DNA from: an uncultured Caryophanales bacterium | GTDB taxonomy: Bacteria; Bacillota_I; Bacilli_A; RF39; UBA660 | Direction of reading: 5' to 3' | DNA length: 64,000 nucleotides | Assembly (NCBI GenBank): GCA_947571655.1 | Contig: CANOYR010000006.1 | Span: 1-64,000, forward strand | In this document: positions 9,028 through 18,270 of the stretch, piece by piece | How positions within the stretch are numbered: position 1 is the stretch's first letter | Layout of the letters: the number at the start of each line of letters is the position of its first letter | The notes under the pieces: model-generated | Told to the model about the DNA's origin: nothing | Database searches by the model: none | Seen by the model: the letters and a program-made list of their open reading frames with translations, nothing else | Made by a program: the position numbers and the translations under genes

Positions 9028-9273
9028 TTGCGCTCACCTCCTTATCTCTTACAAAATACTACTATTTTTAAATTCATTAATATATTTTATTTTTTTACAT
9101 ATCAGATTAGCAAAACCCAATCCTATAGTATCAATTACAATAAAATAATTATCATGATGAACTATATCAAATTATAAAAATAAAACAATGTAATTCATCA
9201 TAATACTCTTTTCAAATTAAAGAAAAATCATATTTTAAAAGAACTCTAAAGTAAAACATACTATTTTTCTCCT

Positions 9274-9993
9274 CTATTGAAACATTTCTAATACTTCTTC
9301 TGTATAATCTCCATTTTTCTCATGAACATAAAGAGGTGGCAATACTTTTAATCCTACTCCACCATTTTTCCTGGCTTCCACCAAAATCATATTAGATTCT
9401 GAGCCAATTTTTGGATAAATAAAACGAATTTTTTTTACTTCCAATCCATATTCTGAACATAGTCTCAGAATATCCAAAAAACGATCTGTTCGATGTACTA
9501 AGGCTAAAACTCCATTATTTTTTAACAAGTATCTAGAGATTTTCATCAAATCATCTAATTTTAAACTCACTTCATGACGCGCAATGACTTTATGACTATC
9601 TTCATTCAGATTACTTTGTTCATCAACTTTAAAATAAGGTGGATTACAAGTAATAACATCTACTGTATCTCCCACAAAGTGTTCTTTTAAATTCTTGATA
9701 TCTAAATTATATAATTCTATTCTATCTTGAAGTGAATTATATTCTATTGTTTTTCTAGCAAGTTCACAGACATCTTTTTGAATCTCGATTCCTATAATTT
9801 TTGCATTTGTTTTTGTAGACAAGATTAATGGGATAGGTGCATTCCCTGTTCCCAAATCCATAATCATCTTTATATTTTTATTTAATGTAACAAAATTTGG
9901 CAATAAAACAGAATCTAGAGAAAACAAAAACCAATCTGTATTTTGATATATTTTTAAATCTTGATAATTCACTAAATCATTCAGTACTTCCAT
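9274..9993 (-). CDS. tRNA1(Val) adenine-N6 methyltransferase-like protein (YabB/TrmN6 family)
   Basis: A SAM-dependent N6-adenine methyltransferase of the family that modifies A37 of tRNA1-Val in Escherichia coli; the exact target here is inferred. The 239 residues show a SAM-binding motif I as MDLGTGNAPIPL (near 45-56) and the catalytic NPPYF (near 118-122). The N-terminal half carries the YabB-typical stretch YQNTDWFLFSLDSVLL. It overlaps ricT by 17 bases, matching the ricT-yabA-yabB-rsmI order of Bacillus, but no yabA is present between them. Confidence 0.88.
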   Translation of the reverse strand: MEVLNDLVNYQDLKIYQNTDWFLFSLDSVLLPNFVTLNKNIKMIMDLGTGNAPIPLILSTKTNAKIIGIEIQKDVCELARKTIEYNSLQDRIELYNLDIKNLKEHFVGDTVDVITCNPPYFKVDEQSNLNEDSHKVIARHEVSLKLDDLMKISRYLLKNNGVLALVHRTDRFLDILRLCSEYGLEVKKIRFIYPKIGSESNMILVEARKNGGVGLKVLPPLYVHEKNGDYTEEVLEMFQ

Positions 9994-10771
9994 GATCTAA
10001 ATCAACCTCTACTTGCATATGATTTTTTACTTCTACCATTGCTGTTTTCTTAAAGACATTTATAGAAACTATTTTACCTTCAATATCTTTATTTTTATAA
10101 ATAGTCCCAAGCTTCGGCAAATCTTTTTTTAAGTGTTTATAGTCCTCATCCTCATATTTTAAACAACAGAGTAGTCTACCACACACCCCATTTATTTTTG
10201 ATGGATTTAAAGCGAGCATTTGATTTTTTGCCATATTGATTGATACACTATTAAAATCTGTCAAAAAAGTACTGCAACATAAAAACCTACCACATGGTCC
10301 AATTCCACCAATTTCTTTTGCTTTATCTCTAACACCTATTTGACGAAGCTCTATTCTTGTATGATAAACTTGTGCTAATTTCTTTGCCAATTCTCGAAAA
10401 TCAATTCTCTCATCAGCTAAAAAATTAAAAAGTAACTGTCCTCGATCAAAAGTAAAATTTGCATCGATAATTCTCATTTTTAATTGTAATTCTGCCACCA
10501 TTTTTTTAGCTACTTCAATTGCTTTATTTGCATCTTTCAAATTTTTCTTATGATGCTTTCTATCTACCTCTGTAGCTATACGAAGAACATTTTTTAAAGG
10601 AATTCCAATATCCTCTTCTGAAATTTCTTTCATTCGAACAACTTCTCCATATTGCAATCCCTTTTCTGTTTCAACAATGACATCTTGTCCACTTTGTAAT
10701 TTCAAATTGTTTACATTAAAAAAATAATTTTTCGTATTCTTCTTAAAATGAACAACAGCCATAACATCCAC
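9977..10771 (-). CDS. ricT: RicT (YaaT), PSP1-domain protein of the RNase Y / Y-complex
   Basis: A PSP1 C-terminal domain protein. In Bacillus it joins RicA and RicF, binds iron-sulphur clusters and directs RNase Y processing, which affects competence, biofilm and sporulation. The 264-residue protein contains the cysteine cluster GPCGRFLCC and VCGRLLCC, separated by about 35 residues. No ricA or ricF was seen in this window. It lies between holB and the YabB-type methyltransferase, as in Bacillus. Confidence 0.93.
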   Translation of the reverse strand: MDVMAVVHFKKNTKNYFFNVNNLKLQSGQDVIVETEKGLQYGEVVRMKEISEEDIGIPLKNVLRIATEVDRKHHKKNLKDANKAIEVAKKMVAELQLKMRIIDANFTFDRGQLLFNFLADERIDFRELAKKLAQVYHTRIELRQIGVRDKAKEIGGIGPCGRFLCCSTFLTDFNSVSINMAKNQMLALNPSKINGVCGRLLCCLKYEDEDYKHLKKDLPKLGTIYKNKDIEGKIVSINVFKKTAMVEVKNHMQVEVDLDHGSTE

Positions 10772-10782
10772 AATACCACCAC

Positions 10783-11661
10783 CTAATCATCAATATCACA
10801 AAATTTAATAATAAAAGAATCTAACATTAAATTAACATTCAAATTATATTCCAAATTTTTCATTTGATTATGAATAATCTCCAATTTATGAAGTAAAGAA
10901 TACTCTGTATTATTATCTAAAATAGTTTTCAATATAGACTCAATATTCTCTAAAAAAGAAACATTTTCTAATTTTCTAAGTGCTTGCTCATAAATATACT
11001 GCATTTCTATTAGTATTTCCATCCACTGATTTTTAGTATAATATTCATTATTTAGAATAATAGGCAAATAAGCAATTGCATTTACTTTTTTTTCTTCTAA
11101 ACATTGAATAATCTTACATATACGTTCAAAATCAGAAATAGATATTTCCATATTTTTATTAATAAGAGAAAAGATTTGACACCTACTACGAATAGTATCA
11201 ATTACTTTGTAACGATTATCAGTAACAAGAACTGCAATCACTTGATTTTCTGGTTCTTCTAAAAACTTAAGTAAAGCATTTGCAGCTTCCTTATTTAGCT
11301 TGTCCGCACTGTAAATAATATAAACACGATTAGAATCTTCAGTTAATGATTTCGTCATCATTTTTTCCTTAAGATCTAAAATTTGCTTCTTTTTTATTAC
11401 TGACCCCTCTGGAAAAATTCGAAAAAAATCACCGTTTGCATCTTGATCTATGAGAGAACAAAGATTGCAGTTAACACAAAAATTTGAATTTGAAGAATGA
11501 CTAGAACAATATAAATATTTTGCAAAAGATAATACCAAAGAATCAGCATTTTGATAATTACGAGTTTCTATTAAATATGCATGAGAAATTTTCTTATTAT
11601 CTACCAATCTTTTTACCTTTTCGATAAAATAAGGTTGTTCTGTAATATAAGAATCTATCAT
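10783..11661 (-). CDS. holB: DNA polymerase III delta' subunit
   Basis: A clamp-loader subunit that, with DnaX and HolA, places the DnaN clamp on DNA. The 292-residue AAA+ protein has a zinc-binding pattern (CVNCNLC near 60-67) and sensor-region motifs NKEAANALLKFLEEPE near 125-138 and IRSRCQIF near 157-164. As is typical for delta', a proper Walker A is lacking (RNYQNADSL), so it should not hydrolyse ATP. It lies between ricT and bofA, 11 and 13 bases from each. Confidence 0.95.
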   Translation of the reverse strand: MIDSYITEQPYFIEKVKRLVDNKKISHAYLIETRNYQNADSLVLSFAKYLYCSSHSSNSNFCVNCNLCSLIDQDANGDFFRIFPEGSVIKKKQILDLKEKMMTKSLTEDSNRVYIIYSADKLNKEAANALLKFLEEPENQVIAVLVTDNRYKVIDTIRSRCQIFSLINKNMEISISDFERICKIIQCLEEKKVNAIAYLPIILNNEYYTKNQWMEILIEMQYIYEQALRKLENVSFLENIESILKTILDNNTEYSLLHKLEIIHNQMKNLEYNLNVNLMLDSFIIKFCDIDD

Positions 11662-11674
11662 TCAATCACTTCCT

Positions 11675-11860
11675 TTAACGAATTAAAACATAAAGTAAAA
11701 CTAAAGAAAATAAAGCAGGAAAACCCAAAAAAGAGGTCAAACCAACAGTTATAACATTAATAGGAATTAAAATATTAAAATTCTCTGCAATCATATTAAA
11801 TCCATAAAGAACAAAAAAACTTAAAATACAACGTTTTAAAAGCTGAATCACTTTCTTCAA
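11675..11860 (-). CDS. bofA: Pro-sigma-K processing inhibitor BofA family protein
   Basis: A small membrane protein that in Bacillus holds the SpoIVFB protease inactive until the forespore signals. The 61-residue protein has two hydrophobic segments, roughly 10-28 and 38-60. Between them is the family hallmark NILIPINVITVGLTSFLGFP. Start TTG 11860 is chosen because AGGTGAT lies four bases upstream; the in-frame GTG at 11869 lies inside that ribosome site. The position directly after recR matches Bacillus, where recR-yaaL-bofA are neighbours. Confidence 0.85.
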   Translation of the reverse strand: MKKVIQLLKRCILSFFVLYGFNMIAENFNILIPINVITVGLTSFLGFPALFSLVLLYVLIR

Positions 11861-11899
11861 TTTAATCACCTATTAAAAGGTATGGAGATAAAACATAAT

Positions 11900-12496
11900 T
11901 TATTCTACATTTTTTCGATCAAGTAATGCACGTTCTAGTGTCATTGCATCAATATACTCCATATCTGCGCCAATAGGAATTCCACTTGCGATTTTAGAAA
12001 TTTTAATATTCAAATCACCAAGAATTCGCTTAATATAAAGAGAAGTCGTTTCTCCTTCAATACTAGGACGAAAAGCTAAAATTATCTCTTTAAAATTAGC
12101 GTTTTTAATTCTTTCAATGAGCTTTCCTAATTCGATATCTTCAGGCTGAATTCCCTCTTTCGGAGATATCAATCCCTTTACTACATGATATCTACCTTTA
12201 AACATACCAAGTTTTTCAAACAAAAAAACAGACTTAGGATCTTCTACCACACAAAGTAAAGAATCATCACGTACATCACTAGAACAAATATTACATTGTT
12301 CTTGATCAGTAAGTACATTACAAATAGGACATGAATGAATAAACGTTTTTGCTGACTTAATACTTTCTTGAAAATAATCTACCCTTTCATCAGACATCTC
12401 CAACACTGAAAAAGCAAGACGTTCAGCAGTCTTTTCTCCGATTCCTGGTAAATATTTAAAACACTCAATTAAATTTTCTAAACTTTCTGGATACAT
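11900..12496 (-). CDS. recR: Recombination protein RecR
   Basis: Acts with RecO and RecF in loading RecA at single-strand gaps. The 198-residue length is standard. Features in order are a helix-hairpin-helix (LPGIGEKTAERLAF, residues 15-28), a zinc finger C-P-I-C ... C-N-I-C (57-72) and a Toprim domain beginning LLCVVEDPKSVFLFEK, with the GxPIGADMEYIDAMTL end motif. It is one base downstream of ebfC, the conserved dnaX-ebfC-recR operon. Confidence 0.98.
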   Translation of the reverse strand: MYPESLENLIECFKYLPGIGEKTAERLAFSVLEMSDERVDYFQESIKSAKTFIHSCPICNVLTDQEQCNICSSDVRDDSLLCVVEDPKSVFLFEKLGMFKGRYHVVKGLISPKEGIQPEDIELGKLIERIKNANFKEIILAFRPSIEGETTSLYIKRILGDLNIKISKIASGIPIGADMEYIDAMTLERALLDRKNVE

Positions 12497-12497
12497 C

Positions 12498-12794
12498 TTA
12501 GAACATTCCTGGCATAGCGCTCGTAAATTTTCCTAATTTTTCTTCAGTGATTTTATCCACTTTTTTAAAAGCATCATTAATAGCAATCATAATCATATCC
12601 TGTAACACTTCTAAGTCATCAGCATCAAATTCCGAAGGACTAATTTCTATATTAATAACCTCTTTCGTACCTTTTACCTGCACTTTTACAAATCCGTTTT
12701 CTCCATCAAAAACAGTATTATCAATTTCATTTTTAGCCTTCATCATATCCTTTTGAATAGATTGTGCCTGTTTCATTAAAGCTTGTAAATTCAT
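12498..12794 (-). CDS. ebfC: YbaB/EbfC family nucleoid-associated protein
   Basis: A small dimeric DNA-binding protein of the tweezers-like YbaB family, thought to organise the nucleoid. The 98 residues begin with LQALMKQAQSIQKDMMKA and include the conserved G-x-V-x-V strand (GFVKVQVKGTKEV) and the EVLQDMIMIAINDA helix. RBS GGAGAG precedes the ATG. It sits between dnaX (17 bases) and recR (1 base), a near-universal arrangement. Confidence 0.96.
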   Translation of the reverse strand: MNLQALMKQAQSIQKDMMKAKNEIDNTVFDGENGFVKVQVKGTKEVINIEISPSEFDADDLEVLQDMIMIAINDAFKKVDKITEEKLGKFTSAMPGMF

Positions 12795-12811
12795 ATATCA
12801 TCTCTCCTTTT

Positions 12812-14491
12812 CTACTCATTTACACTTACAATATTTTCACCAAATAATTTAATTGCTTCATCAGCAATAGATTCAGAAGATGGAAAATCAGAATTCATAG
12901 TATGATTTCCTACAGAATCATCTTTTAAATCTAAAGATTGATAAACATAATGATTTCCACTATTCTTATTTTCAATATATCTATTTTTTTCTATATTCCA
13001 CTGTTTCTCTGTTAAAAAGGAAACATAATAAGAATCACCTAATATTTTATATAATAATTCTTCTATTAAACCTGAAAGACGAAATCCTCTAGTAACAACA
13101 GATTCATAACTAAAAGTAATAATAATTTCATGATCACTCGCAGCACGTACAGTTGCATCAGATAAATAACAAGCAACAGCACCATATTTACTATCAAGAG
13201 CATAATCACTTAATTTACCCCAATATTCTCTAATAAAATTAAGGTTTTTCTTAGAAGCGTTACAAAAACAATTATTAACAATAATAGCATTTCTTCTATA
13301 AAATTCACTATCATCACTTTTATCCACAGAACTTTCTTCTCTCGAAATATCATTTTCAACAGAAGAAATAATAACATCTTGCTTTTCCACACTACTTCCG
13401 TTTTTAAACGAATTTTCCTGAGTGAATTGATTTTTTAAAGTTTTATTTCCAGATAAACCATTTTGATAAATAAAAGACAAGATTCTTGTTTCAAATAAAA
13501 TTCTCATATTACTAGCTTCCTTTAAAGAAATAACCAATTCGTTGACTTTTTCCACAAAAGATAATAAAAACTCGATATCATAATTAGTATCTTCATAAGA
13601 ATAATAATCAATAATCAAATCACGACAAAGAATCATAAGATCCTGAGAAAAAAGAATCAAATCCTTCCCATCATTATAAATATCATCAATAAATTGAATA
13701 ACAGATTGAATATCCTTATTTTCAATAATTTTTAAAAATTGCCTTTTTTTATTTAATGAAACAACACCATTCAACTCTTCGAAATCAGACAATATAATTT
13801 TTCCATTAGTATAAGAAACTAGTTTATCAAGCATACCAATTGCATCACGAAATCCACCATCAGAAATATTTGCAATATTTCTTAAAATTTCAGGTTCAAT
13901 ATCTATATTTTCCAATTTCACAATATGAGAAAGACGATTCACCAGATCTTCCTCACAAACTCTATGAAAATCCAAACATTGACATCTTGAAATAATTGTA
14001 ATTGGTACTTTATGAATATCTGTAGTAGCTAATATAAAAATCACATGTTCAGGTGGTTCTTCTAAAGTCTTTAATAAAGCATTAAAAGCACCAATTGATA
14101 GCATATGAACTTCATCAATTACATATACCTTATATTTTAATTCTGTTGGAACTAATGAAACCTTATTTTTGATTTCACGAATTTCATCAACACCATTATT
14201 AGAAGCAGCATCTAACTCGATAATATCAGGACAATTTCCATTTAAAATCGAAAGACAGTTTTTACATTTTCCACAAGCAATTCCATCCTCAAGATTTAAA
14301 CAATTCACATTTTTTGCTAGAATTCTAGCCAAAGTAGTTTTTCCAGTACCTCTAGGACCATAAAACAAATAAGCATGACTAATTCTATTAAGTTTTAATG
14401 AATTTTTAATTATTTTTACAATTGCCTTTTGTCCAGAAATATCATCCAAGTCAGATGGTCTATATTTTCTATAAAAGGTTTGATAAGACAT
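12812..14491 (-). CDS. dnaX: DNA polymerase III subunits gamma/tau
   Basis: The clamp-loader ATPase. The 559 residues show Walker A GPRGTGKTTLA near 45-55, a zinc module CGKCKNC...C around 73-90, the DAASNNGVDEIRE segment, Walker B VYVIDEVHML and sensor LKTLEEPPEH near 140-150. After about 370 the sequence is the poorly conserved, Ser/Asn-rich tau region ending in a domain expected to bind polymerase and helicase. No frameshift site for a short gamma form was noticed. RBS GGAGGT precedes the ATG. Confidence 0.98.
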   Translation of the reverse strand: MSYQTFYRKYRPSDLDDISGQKAIVKIIKNSLKLNRISHAYLFYGPRGTGKTTLARILAKNVNCLNLEDGIACGKCKNCLSILNGNCPDIIELDAASNNGVDEIREIKNKVSLVPTELKYKVYVIDEVHMLSIGAFNALLKTLEEPPEHVIFILATTDIHKVPITIISRCQCLDFHRVCEEDLVNRLSHIVKLENIDIEPEILRNIANISDGGFRDAIGMLDKLVSYTNGKIILSDFEELNGVVSLNKKRQFLKIIENKDIQSVIQFIDDIYNDGKDLILFSQDLMILCRDLIIDYYSYEDTNYDIEFLLSFVEKVNELVISLKEASNMRILFETRILSFIYQNGLSGNKTLKNQFTQENSFKNGSSVEKQDVIISSVENDISREESSVDKSDDSEFYRRNAIIVNNCFCNASKKNLNFIREYWGKLSDYALDSKYGAVACYLSDATVRAASDHEIIITFSYESVVTRGFRLSGLIEELLYKILGDSYYVSFLTEKQWNIEKNRYIENKNSGNHYVYQSLDLKDDSVGNHTMNSDFPSSESIADEAIKLFGENIVSVNE

Positions 14492-14548
14492 AATTCACCT
14501 CCAAACTATTTATATTATAACATATAGTAAGATTTTTTTTGAGAATCT

Positions 14549-14989
14549 CTATCTTTTTTTTAAAAAAAATTGTTTTAATAATTCAGCACATTGTTCCTCT
14601 AATACACCTGTCATAATTTCTACTGAATTTCCATAATTATTGTCATTTAGTATCTGATAAATTAATGAATAATTTGTATTATTTGGAATTGTTCCACAAA
14701 CAACTTTTCGAATTCTTGATTGATTAATTGCACTTGCACACATCGGACATGGTAATAATGTAATATAAAGTGTGCAATCAATAAGACGCCAATCTCTCTT
14801 TTTTTTACTAATTTCTTTAAAAATATTAATTTCAGCATGCCCTAGTACACAACAATCTTGAATTCTAGTATTATGAGATCTGGCCACAATTTTTTCTTCA
14901 AAAACTAAAACCGCTCCAACTGGAATTTCTCCTTGATTAAAAGCTTTTTTTGCTTCTTTTAATGCTTCCATCATATATTTTTCATACAT
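14549..14989 (-). CDS. tadA: tRNA-specific adenosine deaminase TadA
   Basis: Converts A34 to inosine in tRNA-Arg(ACG) in the cytoplasm. The 146-residue protein has the deaminase zinc site HAEINIF (His-x-Glu) and PCPMCASA (Pro-Cys-x2-Cys), plus N-terminal EIPVGAVLV and the C-terminal helix EEQCAELLKQFF. The ATG at 14989 is preferred with GGATGTGA upstream. A start at 15019 would run into the SRP RNA gene and is rejected. It lies between the SRP RNA and dnaX, close to the tadA-scr-dnaX order of Bacillus but with the RNA on the other side of tadA. Confidence 0.93.
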   Translation of the reverse strand: MYEKYMMEALKEAKKAFNQGEIPVGAVLVFEEKIVARSHNTRIQDCCVLGHAEINIFKEISKKKRDWRLIDCTLYITLLPCPMCASAINQSRIRKVVCGTIPNNTNYSLIYQILNDNNYGNSVEIMTGVLEEQCAELLKQFFLKKR

Positions 14990-15003
14990 ATCTATCACAT
15001 CCA

Positions 15004-15083
15004 TAAAAAAAGTGCACATAAATATAAAATGTTAAGGCTGCTACCTTCCAGTCCTGACCTGATTCCATTCATATTTATTGCAC
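15004..15083 (-). ncRNA. ffs: Signal recognition particle RNA, small 4.5S-like type
   Basis: The minus strand holds the conserved SRP domain IV apex: GGTCAGGACTGGAAGGTAGC (20 bases), containing the GGAA tetraloop and the asymmetric loop that binds Ffh. It is enclosed by long complementary arms that start GTGCAATAAATATGAATG and end with TATTTATGTGCAC, followed by a T-run terminator (15004-15010). The size of roughly 72 bases plus tail indicates the short form without an Alu domain, unlike the long Bacillus scRNA. It lies just ahead of tadA. Confidence 0.93.
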
Positions 15084-15138
15084 GTATATATTTTATTACA
15101 AAATCAGTAAAAAAAGCAAGAAAAAAAAGTTTTTTTTA

Positions 15139-15154
15139 TGTTTCACGTGAAACA
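15139..15154. promoter_or_regulatory. parS site 1
   Basis: TGTTTCACGTGAAACA is identical to the 16-bp parS consensus bound by ParB/Spo0J. It lies in the 560-base gene-free segment between the SRP RNA gene and gyrA, about 10 kb from the origin. The parB gene is on the right arm at 34.4 kb. Confidence 0.97.
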
Positions 15155-15195
15155 TATAGACAATATAAAATAATTTATAAAAGATAAATAAAAAT

Positions 15196-15215
15196 CATGT
15201 TTCACGTGAAACATG
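15196..15215. promoter_or_regulatory. parS site 2
   Basis: A perfect 20-bp palindrome, CATGTTTCACGTGAAACATG, containing the exact 16-bp parS core at 15198-15213. Its centre is 59 bp from that of parS site 1. Confidence 0.97.
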
Positions 15216-15283
15216 AAGAAATAAGTACTTTATTAAATTTTAGAATTAAGCATAATAAAATAATTAATATTTTTTCTGTGAAT

Positions 15284-15305
15284 AATTATTTCCCGGGAAA
15301 TAATT
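15284..15305. promoter_or_regulatory. Noc-binding site 2 (NBS)
   Basis: A perfect 22-bp palindrome with the core TATTTCCCGGGAAATA, 71 bp past parS site 2 in the same gene-free segment. Confidence 0.9.
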
Positions 15306-15573
15306 TGTTATTCTTTTTTTGTTTTCCATGTTCATAACTTTTTATATTTAAAAATATTGTGTTTTTTTAGTACCTTTTCATAAGTTCTTGAACATCTTTA
15401 TAAGATTTATGATATTTTAGTTTTGAATAATATTTTCGTAAACTATTATAATTTATTATATTTTCGCATTCAAAATAGTAAATAAGTAGTAAAAATTGAT
15501 TTAAATTTTATTATATATACTATAAATAAAATTTTTGTATAAAAACCAAAAATTTTTATACAAAAAATGTGGA

Positions 15574-15597
15574 AAATTATTTCCCGGGAAATAATTT
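15574..15597. promoter_or_regulatory. Noc-binding site 3 (NBS)
   Basis: A perfect 24-bp palindrome with the same core, located just behind the gyrA terminator. It closes the parS/NBS segment on the gyrA side. Confidence 0.9.
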
Positions 15598-15601
15598 GTT
15601 G

Positions 15602-15638
15602 AAAAAAAACAATATTTTTTTTAAATATTGTTTTTTTT
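15602..15638 (-). terminator. gyrA terminator
   Basis: On the minus strand AAAACAATATTT and AAATATTGTTTT pair around an A-run, with long T-runs on the exit side. It lies 12 bases after the gyrA stop. Confidence 0.75.
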
Positions 15639-15649
15639 CTTTATAATAA

Positions 15650-18256
15650 TTAATCATTAACTAAATTATTTTCTTCCAAATTCTCATCATTTTCACTTAT
15701 AATAGTTGCCACAGTTGCTACTCTTTGACTATCTTTTAATTTAATTAATCGAACACCTTGAGTTGCTCTACCTAAAGTAGAAATTTGATCCATCGACATT
15801 CTCATAATAATTCCACTATCAGTAATAATTACCAAATCTTCCTCACCAGTAACTGCCTTTAATGATACTAACATTCCATTTTTCTCAGTAACATTTAAAG
15901 CCTTTACACCTTTACTTCCACGGTGAGTTAATCGATAATGTTGAATTGGTGTCTTCTTGCCATAACCCTTTTCTGTAACAATTAATACTTGTTCATTATC
16001 ACTAATAACTTCTCCACCAATAACTTCAGAACCATTTAATTCGATTCCCTTAACTCCAGAAGCAGTACGACCCATCACACGAATTTCATTTTCCACAAAT
16101 CGTACCATACGACCATTAGAGGCACCGATAATGATTTCATTTTCACCAGTTGTTTTACGAACAGAAATTAATTCATCATCCTCTTTCAGCGTAATTGCTA
16201 TCTTTCCACCACTTCGAATATTATCAAATTCACTTAAATTTGTACGCTTAACTATACCATTTTTCGTAATAAAAGTTAAATATTTATAATTTTCATCTTT
16301 ATTCAAACAAACGATCGAATTAATGTTCTCATTTTTATCCACAGGTAATAAATTAATAATTGGCAATCCTTTACTCTGTCTACTATACTCTGGAACTTCA
16401 TATCCCTTCATTCGATATACCTTACCCTTATTACTAAAAAATAAGATATAATCATGAGTTTGCATATTTAACATTTTTTCCACAAAATCTTCTTCGTTCG
16501 TAGCCATTCCTTTAATTCCTACGCCACCTCTATTTTGAGTACGGTAAGTATCAACTAACATTCTCTTAATATAACCTCTATTTGTAAGTGTTATTAAAAT
16601 ATTTTCAACAGGAATCAAAGATTCATCCTCAATATAATCAATTGCGGTCATATCAATCTTCGTACGACGATCATCACTATACTTTTTCTTAATTTCTAGC
16701 ATTTCCTCTTTAATAATGTCTAATACTCGTTGTTCAGAAGCTAAAATCGCCCTATAATCAGCAATCTTAATAAGTAAATCATTTAATTCATTTTCAACCT
16801 TACCACGTTCTAAACCAGTCAAACGACGCAATCTCATCTCAAGAATACTATTCGCTTGAACTTCATCAAGCTCAAATCGAGACATTAAATTTGCTCTTGC
16901 CTCTTCATCACTATCAGCAGCACGAATAATACGTACCACTTCATCAATATTATCCAAAGCAATCCGTAAACCTTCTAAAATATGTACTCTTTCTTCAGCT
17001 TTCGTTAAATCATATCTTGTTCTACGAATAATTACTTCTTTTTGATGATCCACATATTTACTAATAATGTCCTTTAATCCTAAAGTACGAGGTGTTTGAC
17101 CATCCAATACTAAGAAAATAATTCCATAATTTGTTTGAAAATTAGTATGTTTATATAAATTATTCAATACAACTTGAGCATTTGCATCCTTCTTTAAAGT
17201 AATGGTTATCTTCACACCATCTTTTAAATCTGTATGATAATCCGAAATTCCTTCGATTACTTTATTATGAACAAGTTCTGCAACCTTATTCTTAAGTTCC
17301 ATCGTATTTACACCATAAGGAACTTCAGTAATTACAATATTACTATGATTTCCTACCTCTTCAATCACTGCTTTACTACGAATTGTAATACTTCCTCTAC
17401 CAGTTTCAAAAGCTTTCTTAATTCCTGAATTTCCTAAAATAATACCTCCAGTAGGAAAATCTGGACCCTTAATATATTCCATCAATCCCATCGTATCAAT
17501 ATCTGGATTATCAATATATGCAATACAACCATCAATTACTTCTCCCAAATTATGAGGAGGAATATTCGTAGCCATACCAACTGCTATTCCCATAGATCCA
17601 TTTACTAAAACATTAGGAAATCTAGATGGTAATACCTTTGGTTCCTTCATTGTAACATCAAAGTTATCATCCATATCAACGGTATTCTTATTAATATCTC
17701 TCAATAATTCCAAAGAAATCTTCGCAAGTCTAGATTCGGTATAACGCATTGCTGCAGCTCCATCACCTTCAATATTTCCGAAGTTTCCATGTCCGTCAAC
17801 AAGCATATATCTTTGATTAAAATCTTGAGCTAAACGTACCATTGCCTCATAAATAGAAGAATCTCCATGTGGATGATAATGACCCATCACATATCCAACA
17901 GTTGTCGCACATTTTCTATGAGGTTTATCAGGAGTATATCCAGATTCAAACATAGACCATAAAATACGTCTATGAACTGGCTTTAAACCATCCCTTAAAT
18001 CAGGTAATGCACGAGAAGCGATAACACTCATAGAATATTCCATAAACGAAGTTTTTACTTCATCTACAATATTATTATGATCTAATCGATCTCTTTCATG
18101 AAAATAACCACTAAAACCATTATTACTGCTTTCTAAATTCTTACTTGCTAGAGTAGTATTTCCACTATCTTCTGTTTCATCCGAATCATTGGGCACAAGA
18201 TCTTCCATTTCTGCTCTATTTAATAATTCATCTAAATCATCTCTATTATTATCCAT
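15650..18256 (-). CDS. gyrA: DNA gyrase subunit A
   Basis: The breakage-reunion subunit of gyrase, introducing negative supercoils with GyrB. The 868 residues contain the winged-helix/tower domain with catalytic Tyr near 172 (AAMRYTESR), the quinolone region HPHGDSSIYEAMVR and six C-terminal pinwheel repeats. A GyrA-box-like QNRGGVG supports gyrase rather than topoisomerase IV. The N-terminus is about 50 residues longer than in Bacillus and is Asp/Glu/Ser/Asn-rich. The start ATG with AGGGTGGTGA upstream supports that extension. It follows gyrB by 14 bases. Confidence 0.97.
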   Translation of the reverse strand: MDNNRDDLDELLNRAEMEDLVPNDSDETEDSGNTTLASKNLESSNNGFSGYFHERDRLDHNNIVDEVKTSFMEYSMSVIASRALPDLRDGLKPVHRRILWSMFESGYTPDKPHRKCATTVGYVMGHYHPHGDSSIYEAMVRLAQDFNQRYMLVDGHGNFGNIEGDGAAAMRYTESRLAKISLELLRDINKNTVDMDDNFDVTMKEPKVLPSRFPNVLVNGSMGIAVGMATNIPPHNLGEVIDGCIAYIDNPDIDTMGLMEYIKGPDFPTGGIILGNSGIKKAFETGRGSITIRSKAVIEEVGNHSNIVITEVPYGVNTMELKNKVAELVHNKVIEGISDYHTDLKDGVKITITLKKDANAQVVLNNLYKHTNFQTNYGIIFLVLDGQTPRTLGLKDIISKYVDHQKEVIIRRTRYDLTKAEERVHILEGLRIALDNIDEVVRIIRAADSDEEARANLMSRFELDEVQANSILEMRLRRLTGLERGKVENELNDLLIKIADYRAILASEQRVLDIIKEEMLEIKKKYSDDRRTKIDMTAIDYIEDESLIPVENILITLTNRGYIKRMLVDTYRTQNRGGVGIKGMATNEEDFVEKMLNMQTHDYILFFSNKGKVYRMKGYEVPEYSRQSKGLPIINLLPVDKNENINSIVCLNKDENYKYLTFITKNGIVKRTNLSEFDNIRSGGKIAITLKEDDELISVRKTTGENEIIIGASNGRMVRFVENEIRVMGRTASGVKGIELNGSEVIGGEVISDNEQVLIVTEKGYGKKTPIQHYRLTHRGSKGVKALNVTEKNGMLVSLKAVTGEEDLVIITDSGIIMRMSMDQISTLGRATQGVRLIKLKDSQRVATVATIISENDENLEENNLVND

Positions 18257-18270
18257 CAGTCATCACCACC

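Noticed and set aside
14990-15019. Earlier start for tadA giving ten more residues
   Set aside because: It would overlap the SRP RNA terminator and 3' arm, and it lacks a ribosome site.
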